Positions 8,721 to 17,397 of a stretch of DNA of 64,000 nucleotides are shown one piece after another. Source of the DNA: Methylomonas koyamae. Lineage in GTDB: Bacteria > Pseudomonadota > Gammaproteobacteria > Methylococcales > Methylomonadaceae. The translations under genes and the position numbers were made by a program. Under the pieces are notes generated by a model that saw only the letters and a program-made list of their open reading frames with translations, searched no databases and was not told where the DNA came from. The stretch is from contig NZ_PPPU01000025.1 in NCBI RefSeq assembly GCF_006483455.1, positions 117,609-181,608 on the forward strand, written 5' to 3'. Each line of letters begins with the position of its first letter. The first letter of the stretch is position 1.

Positions 8721-10214
8721 ATGGAATTGCCAGTTTTGAACGAAACTCCAGCGGCCAGCGGCGGCGGCTGCTCCTCCCACTCCTGCGGCTCATCGGACGA
8801 CCAATTAGGCCACTTGTCCGACGAGATCCGGGCCAAAGTGGAAAACCATCCGTGCTATTCGGAAGACGCCCACCACTATTTCGCGCGGATGCACGTCGCG
8901 GTGGCACCGGCCTGTAACATCCAATGCCATTATTGCAACCGCAAATACGATTGCTCCAACGAATCGCGTCCGGGCGTGGTATCGGAGTTGCTGACTCCCG
9001 ATCAGGCCGTGAAAAAAACCATGGCGGTGGCTGCCAACATTCCGCAAATGACCGTACTCGGCATCGCCGGCCCCGGCGACCCGCTGGCCAATCCGGAACG
9101 CACCTTCGAAACCTTCCGTCGGCTGAGTGCCGAAGCGCCGGACATCAAACTGTGCGTTTCCACCAACGGTCTGGCCTTGCCGGAATCGGTCGAGGAACTC
9201 TCCAAACACAACATCGACCACGTGACGATCACGATCAACTGCGTCGATCCCGAAATCGGTGCCCAAATCTATCCGTGGATTTTCTGGGAGAACAAGCGGA
9301 TCAAGGGCGTCAAAGGCGCGAAAATTCTGATCGAGCAGCAGCAAAAAGGCCTGGAAATGCTGACGGCCCGGGGCATTCTGGTCAAAGTCAACTCGGTGAT
9401 GATTCCCGGCGTCAACGACAAGCATTTGGCTGAAGTCAGCAAAATCGTCAAAGCCAAGGGCGCTTTCCTGCACAACGTGATGCCGCTGATCGCCGAAGCC
9501 GAACACGGCACTTTCTACGGCGTGATGGGCCAACGCGGCCCGACTCAGGACGAGTTGATGGATCTGCAGGACGCCTGTTCCGGCGACATGAACATGATGC
9601 GCCACTGCCGCCAATGCCGGGCCGACGCGGTCGGTCTGCTGGGTGAAGACCGCGGCGACGAGTTCACGATGGACAAGATCGAGGCGATGGAGATCGATTA
9701 CCAATCGGCGATGGAAAAACGCAAAGTCATCCACGAAGCGATTGCCGAGGAAATGCATAGCAAGCGCGCCGCCAAAGCTGAAAAAGCCGCCGGCCATGCC
9801 GACGAGCCCAAGCTCAATACTCGTCCGGTGTTGATGGCCATCGCCACCAGCGGCCAGGGCGTGATCAACCAGCACTTCGGCCATGCCAAAGAGTTCCTGA
9901 TCTACGAAGCCTCGCCGGACGGCGTGCGCTTCATGAGCCACCGCAAAACCGATTTGTACTGCAGCGGCGACGACACTTGCGGCGACGGCGAGAGCGTGTT
10001 GCAACGCACGATCCGGGCGCTGGAAGGCTGCGAAGTGGTGTTGTGCTCCAAAATCGGCTACGAGCCTTGGGACATGCTGGAGCAAGCCGGTATCCAACCC
10101 AACGGCGAGCACGCGATGGAACCGATCGAGGATGCGGTGATGGCGGTTTACAAAGAGTTGGCCGCCGCCGGCAAGCTGGACGAGAGCGCTACCGAAGAGC
10201 GGGCAACCGCTTAA
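8721..10214 (+). CDS. nifB: NifB, FeMo-cofactor core (NifB-co) biosynthesis radical SAM protein
   Basis: A 497-residue protein that fuses two [4Fe-4S] units and inserts carbide to make NifB-co (the L-cluster precursor) for the nitrogenase FeMo-cofactor. Residues 1-60 hold the N-terminal Cys-rich part (GGGCSSHSCGSS). The radical SAM motif CNIQCHYCNRKYDC lies near residue 68. 'GPGDPLANPE' and 'STNG' are SAM-site motifs. 'CRQCRADAVGLLGED' provides auxiliary cluster ligands. A C-terminal NifX/NafY-like domain (from about residue 370, 'ATSGQGVINQHFGHAKEF') is present, as in most proteobacterial NifB. The ATG at 8721 follows AGGTGAAG; a longer in-frame start would lie inside the sigma-54 promoter. 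It heads the local nif gene group. Confidence 0.98.
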   Translation: MELPVLNETPAASGGGCSSHSCGSSDDQLGHLSDEIRAKVENHPCYSEDAHHYFARMHVAVAPACNIQCHYCNRKYDCSNESRPGVVSELLTPDQAVKKTMAVAANIPQMTVLGIAGPGDPLANPERTFETFRRLSAEAPDIKLCVSTNGLALPESVEELSKHNIDHVTITINCVDPEIGAQIYPWIFWENKRIKGVKGAKILIEQQQKGLEMLTARGILVKVNSVMIPGVNDKHLAEVSKIVKAKGAFLHNVMPLIAEAEHGTFYGVMGQRGPTQDELMDLQDACSGDMNMMRHCRQCRADAVGLLGEDRGDEFTMDKIEAMEIDYQSAMEKRKVIHEAIAEEMHSKRAAKAEKAAGHADEPKLNTRPVLMAIATSGQGVINQHFGHAKEFLIYEASPDGVRFMSHRKTDLYCSGDDTCGDGESVLQRTIRALEGCEVVLCSKIGYEPWDMLEQAGIQPNGEHAMEPIEDAVMAVYKELAAAGKLDESATEERATA

Positions 10215-10222
10215 TAAACCTC

Positions 10223-10253
10223 GGCCGGGTTAGCGTTAACGCGCGACCCGGCC
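10223..10253. repeat. Intercistronic hairpin 1 between nifB and fdxN
   Basis: Arms GGCCGGGT (10223-10230) and ACCCGGCC (10246-10253) are perfectly complementary; the loop itself contains the palindrome GCGTTAACGC. No T-run follows, so it resembles a REP-type mRNA-stabilising element more than a terminator. It shares the GCCGGGTTA core with the next palindrome. Confidence 0.7.
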
Positions 10254-10265
10254 ATCGAATCCAAT

Positions 10266-10289
10266 GCCGGGTTACGGCCGTAACCCGGC
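10266..10289. repeat. Intercistronic 24-base perfect palindrome
   Basis: A perfect palindrome whose half is GCCGGGTTACGG, 12 bases after hairpin 1 and 19 bases before the ferredoxin start. It resembles intergenic 'GGGTTA' REP-like repeats common in gammaproteobacteria. It could set different amounts of nifB and fdxN transcript. Confidence 0.75.
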
Positions 10290-10307
10290 CTGCATAGGAC
10301 GAACGTC

Positions 10308-10592
10308 ATGGCTCTACAAATCATTGAATCCTGTGTCAACTGTTACGCCTGCGAGCCTTTGTGCCCGAGCAAGGCGATTTTCATGTCCAGCAAAGCCGGA
10401 CATTTTCGGATCAATCCGAACAAATGCACCGAATGCGAAGGCGATTACCAGGACACCCAATGCGCCAGCATCTGCCCGATCGAGGGTGCGATCCTGGATG
10501 CAAACGGTTTGGCGATCAATCCGCCCGGTTCGTTGACCGGCATTCCACCGGAGAGAATGGCCGAGGTGATGGCGGAACTCCAAGCCCACTGA
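10308..10592 (+). CDS. fdxN: 2[4Fe-4S] nif ferredoxin (FdxN-type)
   Basis: A 94-residue bacterial-type ferredoxin. The first cluster motif is CVNCYACEPLCP (residues 9-20); the second is CTECEGDYQDTQCASICP with the extended C-x2-C-x8-C-x3-C spacing typical of ferredoxins beside nifB. Such proteins donate electrons to nitrogenase or to NifB during cofactor assembly. It follows nifB after 93 bases that hold two palindromes and is very probably in the same transcript. The downstream nitrogenase-associated gene begins 5 bases after its stop. Confidence 0.92.
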   Translation: MALQIIESCVNCYACEPLCPSKAIFMSSKAGHFRINPNKCTECEGDYQDTQCASICPIEGAILDANGLAINPPGSLTGIPPERMAEVMAELQAH

Positions 10593-10597
10593 CGGCT

Positions 10598-11023
10598 ATG
10601 GCTACCGTCCACTTTTACGAGAAGCCGGGCTGTTTGAACAACACCCGGCAAAAGCAGCTATTGAGCGCAGCCGGCCATTTGCTGGTGGTCTACGACTTGT
10701 TGCAGCAGCCCTGGGCCAAGCAGCAGGTCAAGCTGCGTTCGTTTTTCGGCGACAAGCCGGTCGCGGAATGGTTTAACCGCAGCGCGCCGGCGATCAAGCA
10801 GGGACTGATCGACCCGGCAACACTCGACGAACAGCAGGCGATCGCCTTGATGGTGGAGCAACCCTTGTTGATCCGGCGGCCGTTGATGGAATCCGGTCTG
10901 CGGCGGGTGTCCGGCTTCGACGAAGCCGAAGTCGATGCCTGGCTGGGATTGAAATCAGCGCCCAGCGGCAGAGACCTGGAGACCTGCCCGCGCCAGGCCC
11001 GCGCCGAGGCGTACGGGCCATGA
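10598..11023 (+). CDS. ArsC/Spx-like nitrogenase-associated protein
   Basis: A 141-residue member of the thioredoxin-fold ArsC family found in nif clusters (the nitrogenase-associated protein family). It begins 'ATVHFYEKPGCLNNTRQKQLL', where the GC-x3-R arrangement replaces the CX2C/CX5R arsenate reductase site. 'KPVAEWFNRSAPAIKQG' and 'LIRRPLMES' are the usual ArsC-family core. The ATG at 10598 is chosen because longer frames would run through fdxN; it begins 5 bases after the fdxN stop, and its own stop overlaps the fprA start (ATGA). The exact biochemical role of the family is not known; a redox or protective function in nitrogen fixation is inferred. Confidence 0.85.
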   Translation: MATVHFYEKPGCLNNTRQKQLLSAAGHLLVVYDLLQQPWAKQQVKLRSFFGDKPVAEWFNRSAPAIKQGLIDPATLDEQQAIALMVEQPLLIRRPLMESGLRRVSGFDEAEVDAWLGLKSAPSGRDLETCPRQARAEAYGP

Positions 11024-12300
11024 AGGGCGTCAAGCTGGAAAGCGACGACGGTACACCGATTGCCGTGCCGCTATCCGAGCGGGTGTATTGGGTCGGTGCC
11101 TTCGATCCCAATCTGCGCATCTTCGACATCATATTAAAAACCGCCAACGGCACCAGCTACAACGCCTACGTCATCCGCGGCAGCGAGGGTGTCGCGGTAA
11201 TCGACACGGTCAAGGAGGGCTTCGCCGGCGATTTTTTCGCCCGGCTGGAAAGCGTCGCCGATTACAGCGAAATCAAAGTCATCGTCCTCAACCATCTGGA
11301 ACCGGACCATACCGGGGCGCTGCCGGAACTGATGCGGCGGGCGCCGCAGGCGCAATTGTTCATTTCCCAAAAAGCCCAAACCATGCTGAAAGGCCTGCTG
11401 AAGCAGGACGCGTTGAGCTTTACGCCGGTGGTGACCGGCGATTCGGTATCGTTGGGCGACCGCCGGCTGGAGTTTTTGCACACGCCGTATCTGCATTGGC
11501 CCGATACCCAGTGCACCTATTCCCCGGAAGAAAAGATGCTGTTTTCCGGCGACGTGTTCGGTTGCCATTTCTGCGACAAGCGTCTGTTCAACGACAGCGT
11601 CGGCGATTTCCGTTTCTCGTTCGAATACTACTACGCCCACATCATGCGGCCGTTCAAGGAGTACGTGGTGCGGGCGCTGGAATTGATCGAGCCTTTGCCG
11701 TTGACCCTGATCGCGCCGACCCACGGCCCGATTCTGCGCGACCGACCGCAGCATTACATCCAGCGCTACCGGCAACTGTCCAGCCCGGCCTTGCATAACG
11801 AACTCAGCCCCAACCAGAAAACCCTGCTGATTTTTTACATCAGTTCCTACGGCAATACCCGGCGCATGGCCGAGGCGATTTACCAGGGAGCGATGCAGGT
11901 CGAGGACGTGCGGGTGTCGCTGTACGACCTGGAAGGCGGCGAGGTCGGGCCCTTCGTCGATCTGATCGAGGAAGCCGACGGCCTGGTGTTGGGCACGCCG
12001 ACCATCAACGGCGACGCGGTCAAGCCGATCTGGGACTTGTTGTCGTCGCTGGCGGTGGTGAATTTAAAGAACAAACTGGGCGGCGTGTTCGGTTCTTACG
12101 GCTGGACCGGTGAGGGCGTGCGTTTGGTCGAGGACCGCTTGCGCGGCCTGAAATTGCGGGTGCCGATTCCGGGCTTGCGGGTGAAATTGATCCCGACCGA
12201 CGACGAAATCCTGGAATGCACGGCCTTTGGCTTGGAGCTGGCGCAGGAGTTGACCGGCGCCCGCTTATCGAAAGTGATTAATTTTGCGGATCTGGCCTGA
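11020..12300 (+). CDS. fprA: Flavodiiron protein (FprA-type A flavoprotein)
   Basis: A 426-residue protein with an N-terminal metallo-beta-lactamase-like di-iron domain (about 1-255) and a C-terminal flavodoxin domain (about 265-415, 'IFYISSYGNTRRMAEAI'). The diiron ligands are visible: NHLEPDHTG gives the H-x-E-x-D-H set, then 'HWPDT', 'FSGDVFG' and 'APTHGPI'. These enzymes reduce O2 to water and/or NO. There is no fused rubredoxin, so electrons must come from a separate carrier; a [2Fe-2S] ferredoxin gene follows. A nif-regulated FprA that interacts with a [2Fe-2S] ferredoxin is known from Rhodobacter capsulatus. The place inside a nif cluster suggests O2 removal for nitrogenase. Confidence 0.93.
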   Translation: MKGVKLESDDGTPIAVPLSERVYWVGAFDPNLRIFDIILKTANGTSYNAYVIRGSEGVAVIDTVKEGFAGDFFARLESVADYSEIKVIVLNHLEPDHTGALPELMRRAPQAQLFISQKAQTMLKGLLKQDALSFTPVVTGDSVSLGDRRLEFLHTPYLHWPDTQCTYSPEEKMLFSGDVFGCHFCDKRLFNDSVGDFRFSFEYYYAHIMRPFKEYVVRALELIEPLPLTLIAPTHGPILRDRPQHYIQRYRQLSSPALHNELSPNQKTLLIFYISSYGNTRRMAEAIYQGAMQVEDVRVSLYDLEGGEVGPFVDLIEEADGLVLGTPTINGDAVKPIWDLLSSLAVVNLKNKLGGVFGSYGWTGEGVRLVEDRLRGLKLRVPIPGLRVKLIPTDDEILECTAFGLELAQELTGARLSKVINFADLA

Positions 12301-12392
12301 GCCGGATGCGTGTTCAACAGTTTTAGACATACGTCACGCGTTGAGCCGGTGCAGTAGGCCGGCTAAGCCGATCCCAGGACGGATAGGCGAAC

Positions 12393-12416
12393 CCCGCCGG
12401 CTTTCGAGTCGGCGGG
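12393..12416. repeat. Hairpin between fprA and the [2Fe-2S] ferredoxin gene
   Basis: Arms CCCGCCG (12393-12399) and CGGCGGG (12410-12416) around a 10-base loop, without a T-run. A weaker hairpin (CGGCA at 12444, TGCCG at 12466) follows. They lie in the 204-base gap before the ferredoxin gene and may limit or stabilise transcripts rather than end them. Confidence 0.5.
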
Positions 12417-12492
12417 AATCGGGAATCTTTGCGGATTCCAAAACGGCAGTCCTCAGATTGGAGGTTGCCGAGATGACACTTAAATAGCGTAA

Positions 12493-12792
<300 letters not shown>

Positions 12793-12812
12793 GCCGTTCA
12801 AGGAGACAACAC

Positions 12813-13163
12813 ATGGCATTAGTCACATTTTCAAGCCCGGAATACCGGGACAAAACCGTTTACGCCGTCGCCGGCAGCCACACCCAAACCGTGTTGAAGC
12901 TGGCGCTGGAGAACAAAATCCCCATCCACTTCGAATGCGAAGACGGGGAATGCGGTACCTGTCTGGTCAAAGTCACCAGTATCGACAAGAAGAACCAACG
13001 CATGGGCGGCCCGCTGACCGAAAAAGAAAAAGCGGTGCTAAAGCAGCTCGGCAAGGTCACCGGCGAAGAGCTGGAGAAAATGATCGTCGACGATCTGCCC
13101 TGCGAATGGCGTCTGGCTTGCCAGATGATCGTCAGGGACGAAGACATCCGCGTTGAGTATTAG
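12813..13163 (+). CDS. FeSII (Shethna protein II)-like [2Fe-2S] ferredoxin
   Basis: A 116-residue [2Fe-2S] protein beginning 'MALVTFSSPEYRDKTVYAVAG', with cluster motif CEDGECGTC and distal Cys in 'EWRLACQMIV'. Length, the 'PIHFECEDGECGTCLVKV' block and the insertion 'MGGPLTEKEKAVLKQLGKV' with C-terminal 'RDEDIRVEY' match the Azotobacter vinelandii FeSII (Shethna) protein. That protein locks oxidised nitrogenase into an inactive O2-stable complex (conformational protection). ATG at 12813 follows AAGGAGA. Position between the FdxD-like gene and nifQ supports a nitrogenase-linked job. The assignment rests on remembered family features and should be confirmed by alignment. Confidence 0.85.
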   Translation: MALVTFSSPEYRDKTVYAVAGSHTQTVLKLALENKIPIHFECEDGECGTCLVKVTSIDKKNQRMGGPLTEKEKAVLKQLGKVTGEELEKMIVDDLPCEWRLACQMIVRDEDIRVEY

Positions 13164-13195
13164 TCCGTTCCATCCATAAACGCCGGAGGACCGAA

Positions 13196-13807
13196 ATGAA
13201 TTGCATGCCTGCTCTAGAACCGACCCAAACTATTCCGAGTCTAGCGGTTACGCCAAAGTCACGGCAGCAAATTTATCAGGAACTCGCGGCGTGCGCCGGC
13301 TGGTCGCCCAACAGCGTCTGGCTGGCGCAAATCATCGCCAGTTGGGCGGTGGGAGAGGGCGCGTTGCCGGATCGGCTGGGTTTGGCGCCGGAGCAATTCG
13401 TCGCGTTGCTGGCTAGCCATTTTCCCGGCTATATGTTGGCCGAGGCCGCCGTGTCCGGCCACACCCTGGATTACAGCCGGATGCTGGAAAAACAGGATCT
13501 GGAAACGCTATTGCGCCAATTCGCCGCGCAACCGGGCGCCGATACCGAATGGCTGATTGCGCTGATCGTCGCCGCCTGCCTGGGCAGCGACCATTTGTGG
13601 CAGGACTTGGGTTTGTGGTCGCGCGCCGATCTGTCGGCGATGCTGGCCTACAACTTTCCCAACCTGGTCGCACGCAACAGCAAGGATATGAAATGGAAGA
13701 AATTTTTGTACAAACAGCTCTGCGAAGCCGAGGGTTTGTACGTCTGCCGGGCGCCGTCCTGCGAAGTCTGCAAGGACTACCAGCAGTGTTTTGGGCCGGA
13801 GGATTGA
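13196..13807 (+). CDS. nifQ: NifQ, molybdenum donor for FeMo-cofactor synthesis
   Basis: A 203-residue protein ending in the diagnostic NifQ motif CRAPSCEVCKDYQQC (C-x4-C-x2-C-x5-C), which holds the [Mo-3Fe-4S] cluster that passes molybdenum to NifEN/NifH. The body carries the family's 'NLVARNSKDMKWKKFLYKQLCEAEG' segment just before the motif. ATG at 13196 follows GGAGGA. It is the last gene of the local nif group, 32 bases after the FeSII gene. Confidence 0.95.
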   Translation: MNCMPALEPTQTIPSLAVTPKSRQQIYQELAACAGWSPNSVWLAQIIASWAVGEGALPDRLGLAPEQFVALLASHFPGYMLAEAAVSGHTLDYSRMLEKQDLETLLRQFAAQPGADTEWLIALIVAACLGSDHLWQDLGLWSRADLSAMLAYNFPNLVARNSKDMKWKKFLYKQLCEAEGLYVCRAPSCEVCKDYQQCFGPED

Positions 13808-13973
13808 GGGGAGAGGCGCTGGTGGGTTTGGGCTTCAGAACCGTCAGACAAATCAAAAATGCTAATAGCAGACTTAGGGTGCATTGAGTTTACGTACCGC
13901 ACCAAGTGCGAACGACGTGGTGCGCATTGTTTACCGGATCTACGGTACCGCAATCAGAGGGTTAGCGCGCTGC
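13808..13973. repeat. Intergenic inverted repeat downstream of nifQ
   Basis: This gap holds an inverted repeat, CGCACCA (13898-13904) and TGGTGCG (13918-13924), within a 'TTAGGGTGCATTGAG' context that resembles widespread gammaproteobacterial 'GGGTGCRTT' repeats. It lies between the convergent nifQ and the next minus-strand gene and could act as a bidirectional transcript end, though no T-run is present. Confidence 0.45.
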
Positions 13974-14432
13974 TTAACTGCCAAGAGACCGAATTGCTCT
14001 AACGTTTTGAGCATGGTGAATTACCTCTGTATCGTTAAGAGTTCCTGGTGTCTTCAGCAATAATTTTCGAATCTCGATGAGTACAGACAGAATATTGTTG
14101 TCGGGCGATGGAGATGCTAACGCCTTACCAAGATTACGATAAAGGTCGTCTGGTAACCAGAGCGCTAATTCCCACGCCAATTGATTCGCGCGACAGTAAT
14201 CCGCCTCAGTCGACGTTAATTTAAGATTCCGTGCTAGAGCGATGTATTCGGCAGCCTTGGCCGCTTGTTCTCTAGTTCTAAGGTCAAATCGATAGTCCTC
14301 TAATAGCTTGTCATACTCTGATTTGATCGAGGATTCGATGCGAGCCTTGATCCACAAACCAAGAAGGAATTGAATAACGCCGATACCGGTCAGGACAAAC
14401 AACGCATCCGTAAGGGTAACTATGATTTGCAT
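13974..14432 (-). CDS. Orphan membrane-anchored protein of unknown function
   Basis: A 152-residue protein not recognised as a known family. Residues 1-28 form one membrane helix (IIVTLTDALFVLTGIGVIQFLLGLWI). A charged helical region follows (RIESSIKSEYDKLLEDYRFDLRTREQ), then a soluble C-terminus. A longer frame would need a TTG start; the ATG at 14432 has TGAGG 8 bases upstream and is preferred. Base composition is visibly more AT-rich than in the nif genes and it is flanked by palindromic repeats, consistent with later acquisition. A small single-helix protein of this kind might be an accessory or defence gene, but nothing in the sequence shows it. Confidence 0.65.
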   Translation of the reverse strand: MQIIVTLTDALFVLTGIGVIQFLLGLWIKARIESSIKSEYDKLLEDYRFDLRTREQAAKAAEYIALARNLKLTSTEADYCRANQLAWELALWLPDDLYRNLGKALASPSPDNNILSVLIEIRKLLLKTPGTLNDTEVIHHAQNVRAIRSLGS

Positions 14433-14488
14433 GAAATACCTCAACGTGAGTCTAATGTACGGATGACAGCCACTGTTCCGCTTGGGAG

Positions 14489-14507
14489 CCTTGTTATGCT
14501 AACAAGG
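14489..14507. repeat. Perfect hairpin upstream of the orphan membrane gene
   Basis: CCTTGTTA-TGC-TAACAAGG: 8-base arms with a 3-base loop, 57 bases upstream of the orphan gene's ATG. It could be a transcription terminator remnant or an operator. Confidence 0.6.
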
Positions 14508-14512
14508 GGGTA

Positions 14513-14650
14513 GTAGGCTGAGTAGAGCAACGCGAAACCCAGCAGGTGACTTGATTAATCAAGTTTCGTTGTATCCAAAATGTTTTTTTGGAAACTCCAA
14601 ACCATCCGCTTCGAAGTTGGGTTTCATTATCATTCAACCCAGTCAACCTG
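14513..14650. repeat. Candidate degenerate MITE/REP-type palindromic element
   Basis: It begins GTAGGCTGAGTAGAGCAACG and ends near CAACCCAGTCAACCTG. Internal blocks 'CGAAACCCAGCA' and 'TTGGGTTTC...CAACCC' are partly complementary. This arrangement resembles the 'GTAGGTTGGGT...ACCCAACCTAC' repeats scattered in many proteobacterial genomes. No gene is supported in 14445-14910. Confidence 0.4.
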
Positions 14651-14860
14651 CGCAAACCCGACACCGGCTTGATATCGTTTTGCGGACTTTGGTAAAGCCG
14701 GGGAAATGACCGCTTGTCGGACGACAATATTCTCTCGCTGCTCAACACAACCTAATTTCACAACGGGAGTAATTCTGTTCGGATTATTGCCAGGATCAAT
14801 CGGAACAGGGGAAGGCTGATTTGAAAGGGGTGTTGCGGATAACCCGCGGGGGAATATTCG

Positions 14861-14898
14861 GCTTGCGAAACCGGTGTCGGATAACCGGCCCCGCAAGC
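14861..14898. terminator. Long hairpin just after the TonB receptor gene
   Basis: GCTTGCG (14861-14867) pairs with CGCAAGC (14892-14898), and an inner CCGG/CCGG (14871-14874, 14885-14888) extends the stem. It lies 13 bases past the receptor stop codon. No T-run follows on the minus strand, so termination is possible but not certain. Confidence 0.5.
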
Positions 14899-14910
14899 GA
14901 AATAGCATAA

Positions 14911-17247
14911 CTAGAATTTGTAACCGACCTGGGCAAAGAAGGTTCTTTGCGGTAAGGGGTGGTTATAAAACGCTTGGTAGTCGTTGATGTTGTCGATACC
15001 GGCGGAGACGTGGCCGGCTTTGTTGAAGCGGTATGTGGCTTTCAAATCGACGTAGACCGATTCGGTAAATGCGCTGTAGTACGGCAGTTGCAGATCGGAG
15101 TTATCCAATTGCGAAAACTGTCTGCCCGAGTAGCGGGTGCCGACCGAAAAATCCCAATCGGTGCCGTAGTGGTAGGTGGTCAACAGATTCGCGCGGTAGT
15201 TCGGCATCAACGGGAACTGCTTGCCGACATAGGCCGGGTTGCGCTCGTTGGCGATGATCTCGGCATTCAATATCGTGGTGTTCAATTTAACGTCGAAATT
15301 GGAACCGAACACCCGGTCGTGGTTGATCGTAAAATCCAGACCGTCGGTTTCGACTTCGCCGATCGACGACACCAGCGTGCTCAGCACCGCGCTGCCCGGT
15401 AAATAAATCGACTGGTTGTAGATCGCGTTACGGACGTTTTCATGGAACAGGTTTAGGCGCACGTAACCGTTGTTGAAGTCGTATTCGGCCAGCAAGTTGT
15501 GGTGTGTGCCGTCCTCGGGTTTCAAAGTCGCGTCGGCCAGCGAAACGTTGCCGCTGACGCCGCTGGAGTTGCCATACAGTTCCTCCGGTAACGGGAACTT
15601 ATAAGCTTTGCCGACCGAATAACGAAATTTCCACCGGCCCGGCTCGTAGCCCAGCGAGAATTTGGGCGACCATCTCGATACTTGCCTGTCGGCCGGATTC
15701 AAGCGGCCGGTTTGTTGGGTACTGGTCAGGTTGATGCCGTCATAGCTGTTCCACCGTTCCAGCCGGGTGCCGACCGTGGCATCCCAATCCGGCATAAAGC
15801 GCCAGCTCAATTGGCCGAACAAGGCGTGGACATCGGTGGTGCCGCCGCTTTTCGAGTTCAGCCAATTCGTCGCTTGGGTGTTGTTTTCATAATTGGCCAA
15901 GTTGGTTTGGGTCAGCAAAATTCTGGAGTGCTGAAATTCGTAACCGGTCGCGAACGACAAATCCTTGCGGCCCAGGAATTGTTCATTATTGAACTTGGTG
16001 GATATGTTGAACCAGCCGGAATCGTCGAACGAACTATCGCGTCCGGTCATGACCCGGTTCGGGTCTTGCGGATTGTAGTTGGAACTGATGGTTTGGTCTT
16101 TCAGGATGTCGAAGAAGCTGATATTGGTGTTGGTATACCAATCGCCGGCGATTCGGCCTTTCAAGCCCCAGCCCAAGGTCAGCGTTTGCCGGGTTTGGGT
16201 GCTGGTACCGAGCGTGGTCGGCGACGCGCCCAACGTGGCCGGCCATAACGAACCGGAATTGGCTACGTTACTGCCCGGCCAGACGGTGGTGCCGTTGGCG
16301 CGCTCGATGAAAGACTGGCCGGTATTGGTCCGTTCGAAATTCTGGAATGCAATGACAAAGTTGGTTTCCAACTCGGGGTTGATCGCGTAACTTCCTTTCC
16401 ATTTGTACAGGTCGTCGATCGAATGCTGGATGCCGTCGTCGCCGTAGTTGTACCGGTACTGGCCAGTGCGCGGATTCTTCTCCAGAAAGGCGCCGTTCGG
16501 TATGCCGGCCAAGGCGGTGTTGCGGTTGAAGCCTTTATCGCCGGAGAATTGCGGCGTCATCGGCTGGCCTTCGTTCTCGATATGGTTATACGAGAAATAG
16601 GTGCTGAAATCGCCGAATTTATCGCCGTAGGAGCCAAAGGTCTTAAAGCCTTGCAGATTGGTTTTGGTGCCCTCGAATTCGTACGGTTGCACGAAATAGG
16701 TCGCCTCAGTGTAGATTTCGCGTTTCTGCGGCATCAACGTGTTGTAGTTCAGAACCCCGCCCATCGCGTTGCCGCTGTATTCGGCGGAAAACGGCCCGGA
16801 TAGTACGTCTATCGATTTGATCTCGCCCGGCCCGATCAAACCCCAGCGCGGTGAGCCGTTAAAGCTGATTTGCAACGGGTTCCAGATTGGCATGCCGTCC
16901 ATGAATACCATGACCCGGCCGCCTTGGTAGGGACTGGAGCCGCGCATGCCGATCGGGGCATTTTGGTCGCCGATGTAGCGTTGCCGGGCAAACACGCCGG
17001 ATTCGAATTTCATTGCGTCCACCGTCGTCACGGCATTGGTCTTCTCGATAGCTGCCTTGGTCACTTTGGTTTTAGGCGTGGCGAAATCGGTTTTGGATGG
17101 GGTTTCCGGGCGGCCGTCTTCGGATTGCTCCGTGACAACCACGTCCGATAGTGTCGTGGAGGCTTCGGCAGCGTTGACGTCGGGTGTTAACGCGACGGCA
17201 CCGGGTAGTATCAGGAATGCGGACTTAATTTTAGTTTTTCTTGGCAT
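14911..17247 (-). CDS. TonB-dependent outer membrane receptor
   Basis: A 778-residue outer membrane receptor. The start at 17247 gives 'MPRKTKIKSAFLILPGAVAL' plus an A-x-A cleavage site (VNAAEA); an in-frame ATG at 17334 would give an atypical leader. Plug domain at about 60-200 contains 'VTVDAMKFESGVFARQRYIGDQNAPIGMRG'-type TonB-receptor motifs (split here by position), 'GPFSAEYSGNAMGGVLNY' and a possible TonB box near 'SDVVVTEQ'. The remainder is beta-barrel ending in the aromatic YKF. The ligand is unknown. The divergent neighbour is an exported thioredoxin-like protein, and the two share mirrored candidate operators, so they may act in one metal or chelate uptake process. Confidence 0.92.
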   Translation of the reverse strand: MPRKTKIKSAFLILPGAVALTPDVNAAEASTTLSDVVVTEQSEDGRPETPSKTDFATPKTKVTKAAIEKTNAVTTVDAMKFESGVFARQRYIGDQNAPIGMRGSSPYQGGRVMVFMDGMPIWNPLQISFNGSPRWGLIGPGEIKSIDVLSGPFSAEYSGNAMGGVLNYNTLMPQKREIYTEATYFVQPYEFEGTKTNLQGFKTFGSYGDKFGDFSTYFSYNHIENEGQPMTPQFSGDKGFNRNTALAGIPNGAFLEKNPRTGQYRYNYGDDGIQHSIDDLYKWKGSYAINPELETNFVIAFQNFERTNTGQSFIERANGTTVWPGSNVANSGSLWPATLGASPTTLGTSTQTRQTLTLGWGLKGRIAGDWYTNTNISFFDILKDQTISSNYNPQDPNRVMTGRDSSFDDSGWFNISTKFNNEQFLGRKDLSFATGYEFQHSRILLTQTNLANYENNTQATNWLNSKSGGTTDVHALFGQLSWRFMPDWDATVGTRLERWNSYDGINLTSTQQTGRLNPADRQVSRWSPKFSLGYEPGRWKFRYSVGKAYKFPLPEELYGNSSGVSGNVSLADATLKPEDGTHHNLLAEYDFNNGYVRLNLFHENVRNAIYNQSIYLPGSAVLSTLVSSIGEVETDGLDFTINHDRVFGSNFDVKLNTTILNAEIIANERNPAYVGKQFPLMPNYRANLLTTYHYGTDWDFSVGTRYSGRQFSQLDNSDLQLPYYSAFTESVYVDLKATYRFNKAGHVSAGIDNINDYQAFYNHPLPQRTFFAQVGYKF

Positions 17248-17387
17248 GGTACGGAAAAGTCTCAAAATTGCCGACAAGGCGGGTAACAAAAGCGGGTAAG
17301 TGTAAAGGTTTTTAAGTAGCAATAGTGAAACCATGTTGTTATCTATTTGATTTTATTTGTTTTAAGCGGGTGTTAAAAATAAACTGT

Positions 17388-17397
17388 GTTATTTAAC
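17388..17397 (-). promoter_or_regulatory. Candidate operator, receptor side
   Basis: GTTAAATAAC on the minus strand, 141 bases before the receptor start. The identical 10-mer occurs in the opposite orientation in front of the divergent thioredoxin-like gene (17712-17721). The pair is symmetric about the intergenic region, as expected for one regulator controlling both genes. Confidence 0.45.

Noticed and set aside
8805..10112. A 435-residue minus-strand frame opposite nifB
   Set aside because: Shadow of nifB codon structure; the plus-strand gene is certain.
14494..14908. Minus-strand frames of 84 and 92 codons
   Set aside because: They cross palindromic repeats, overlap each other in different frames and show no protein-like pattern.
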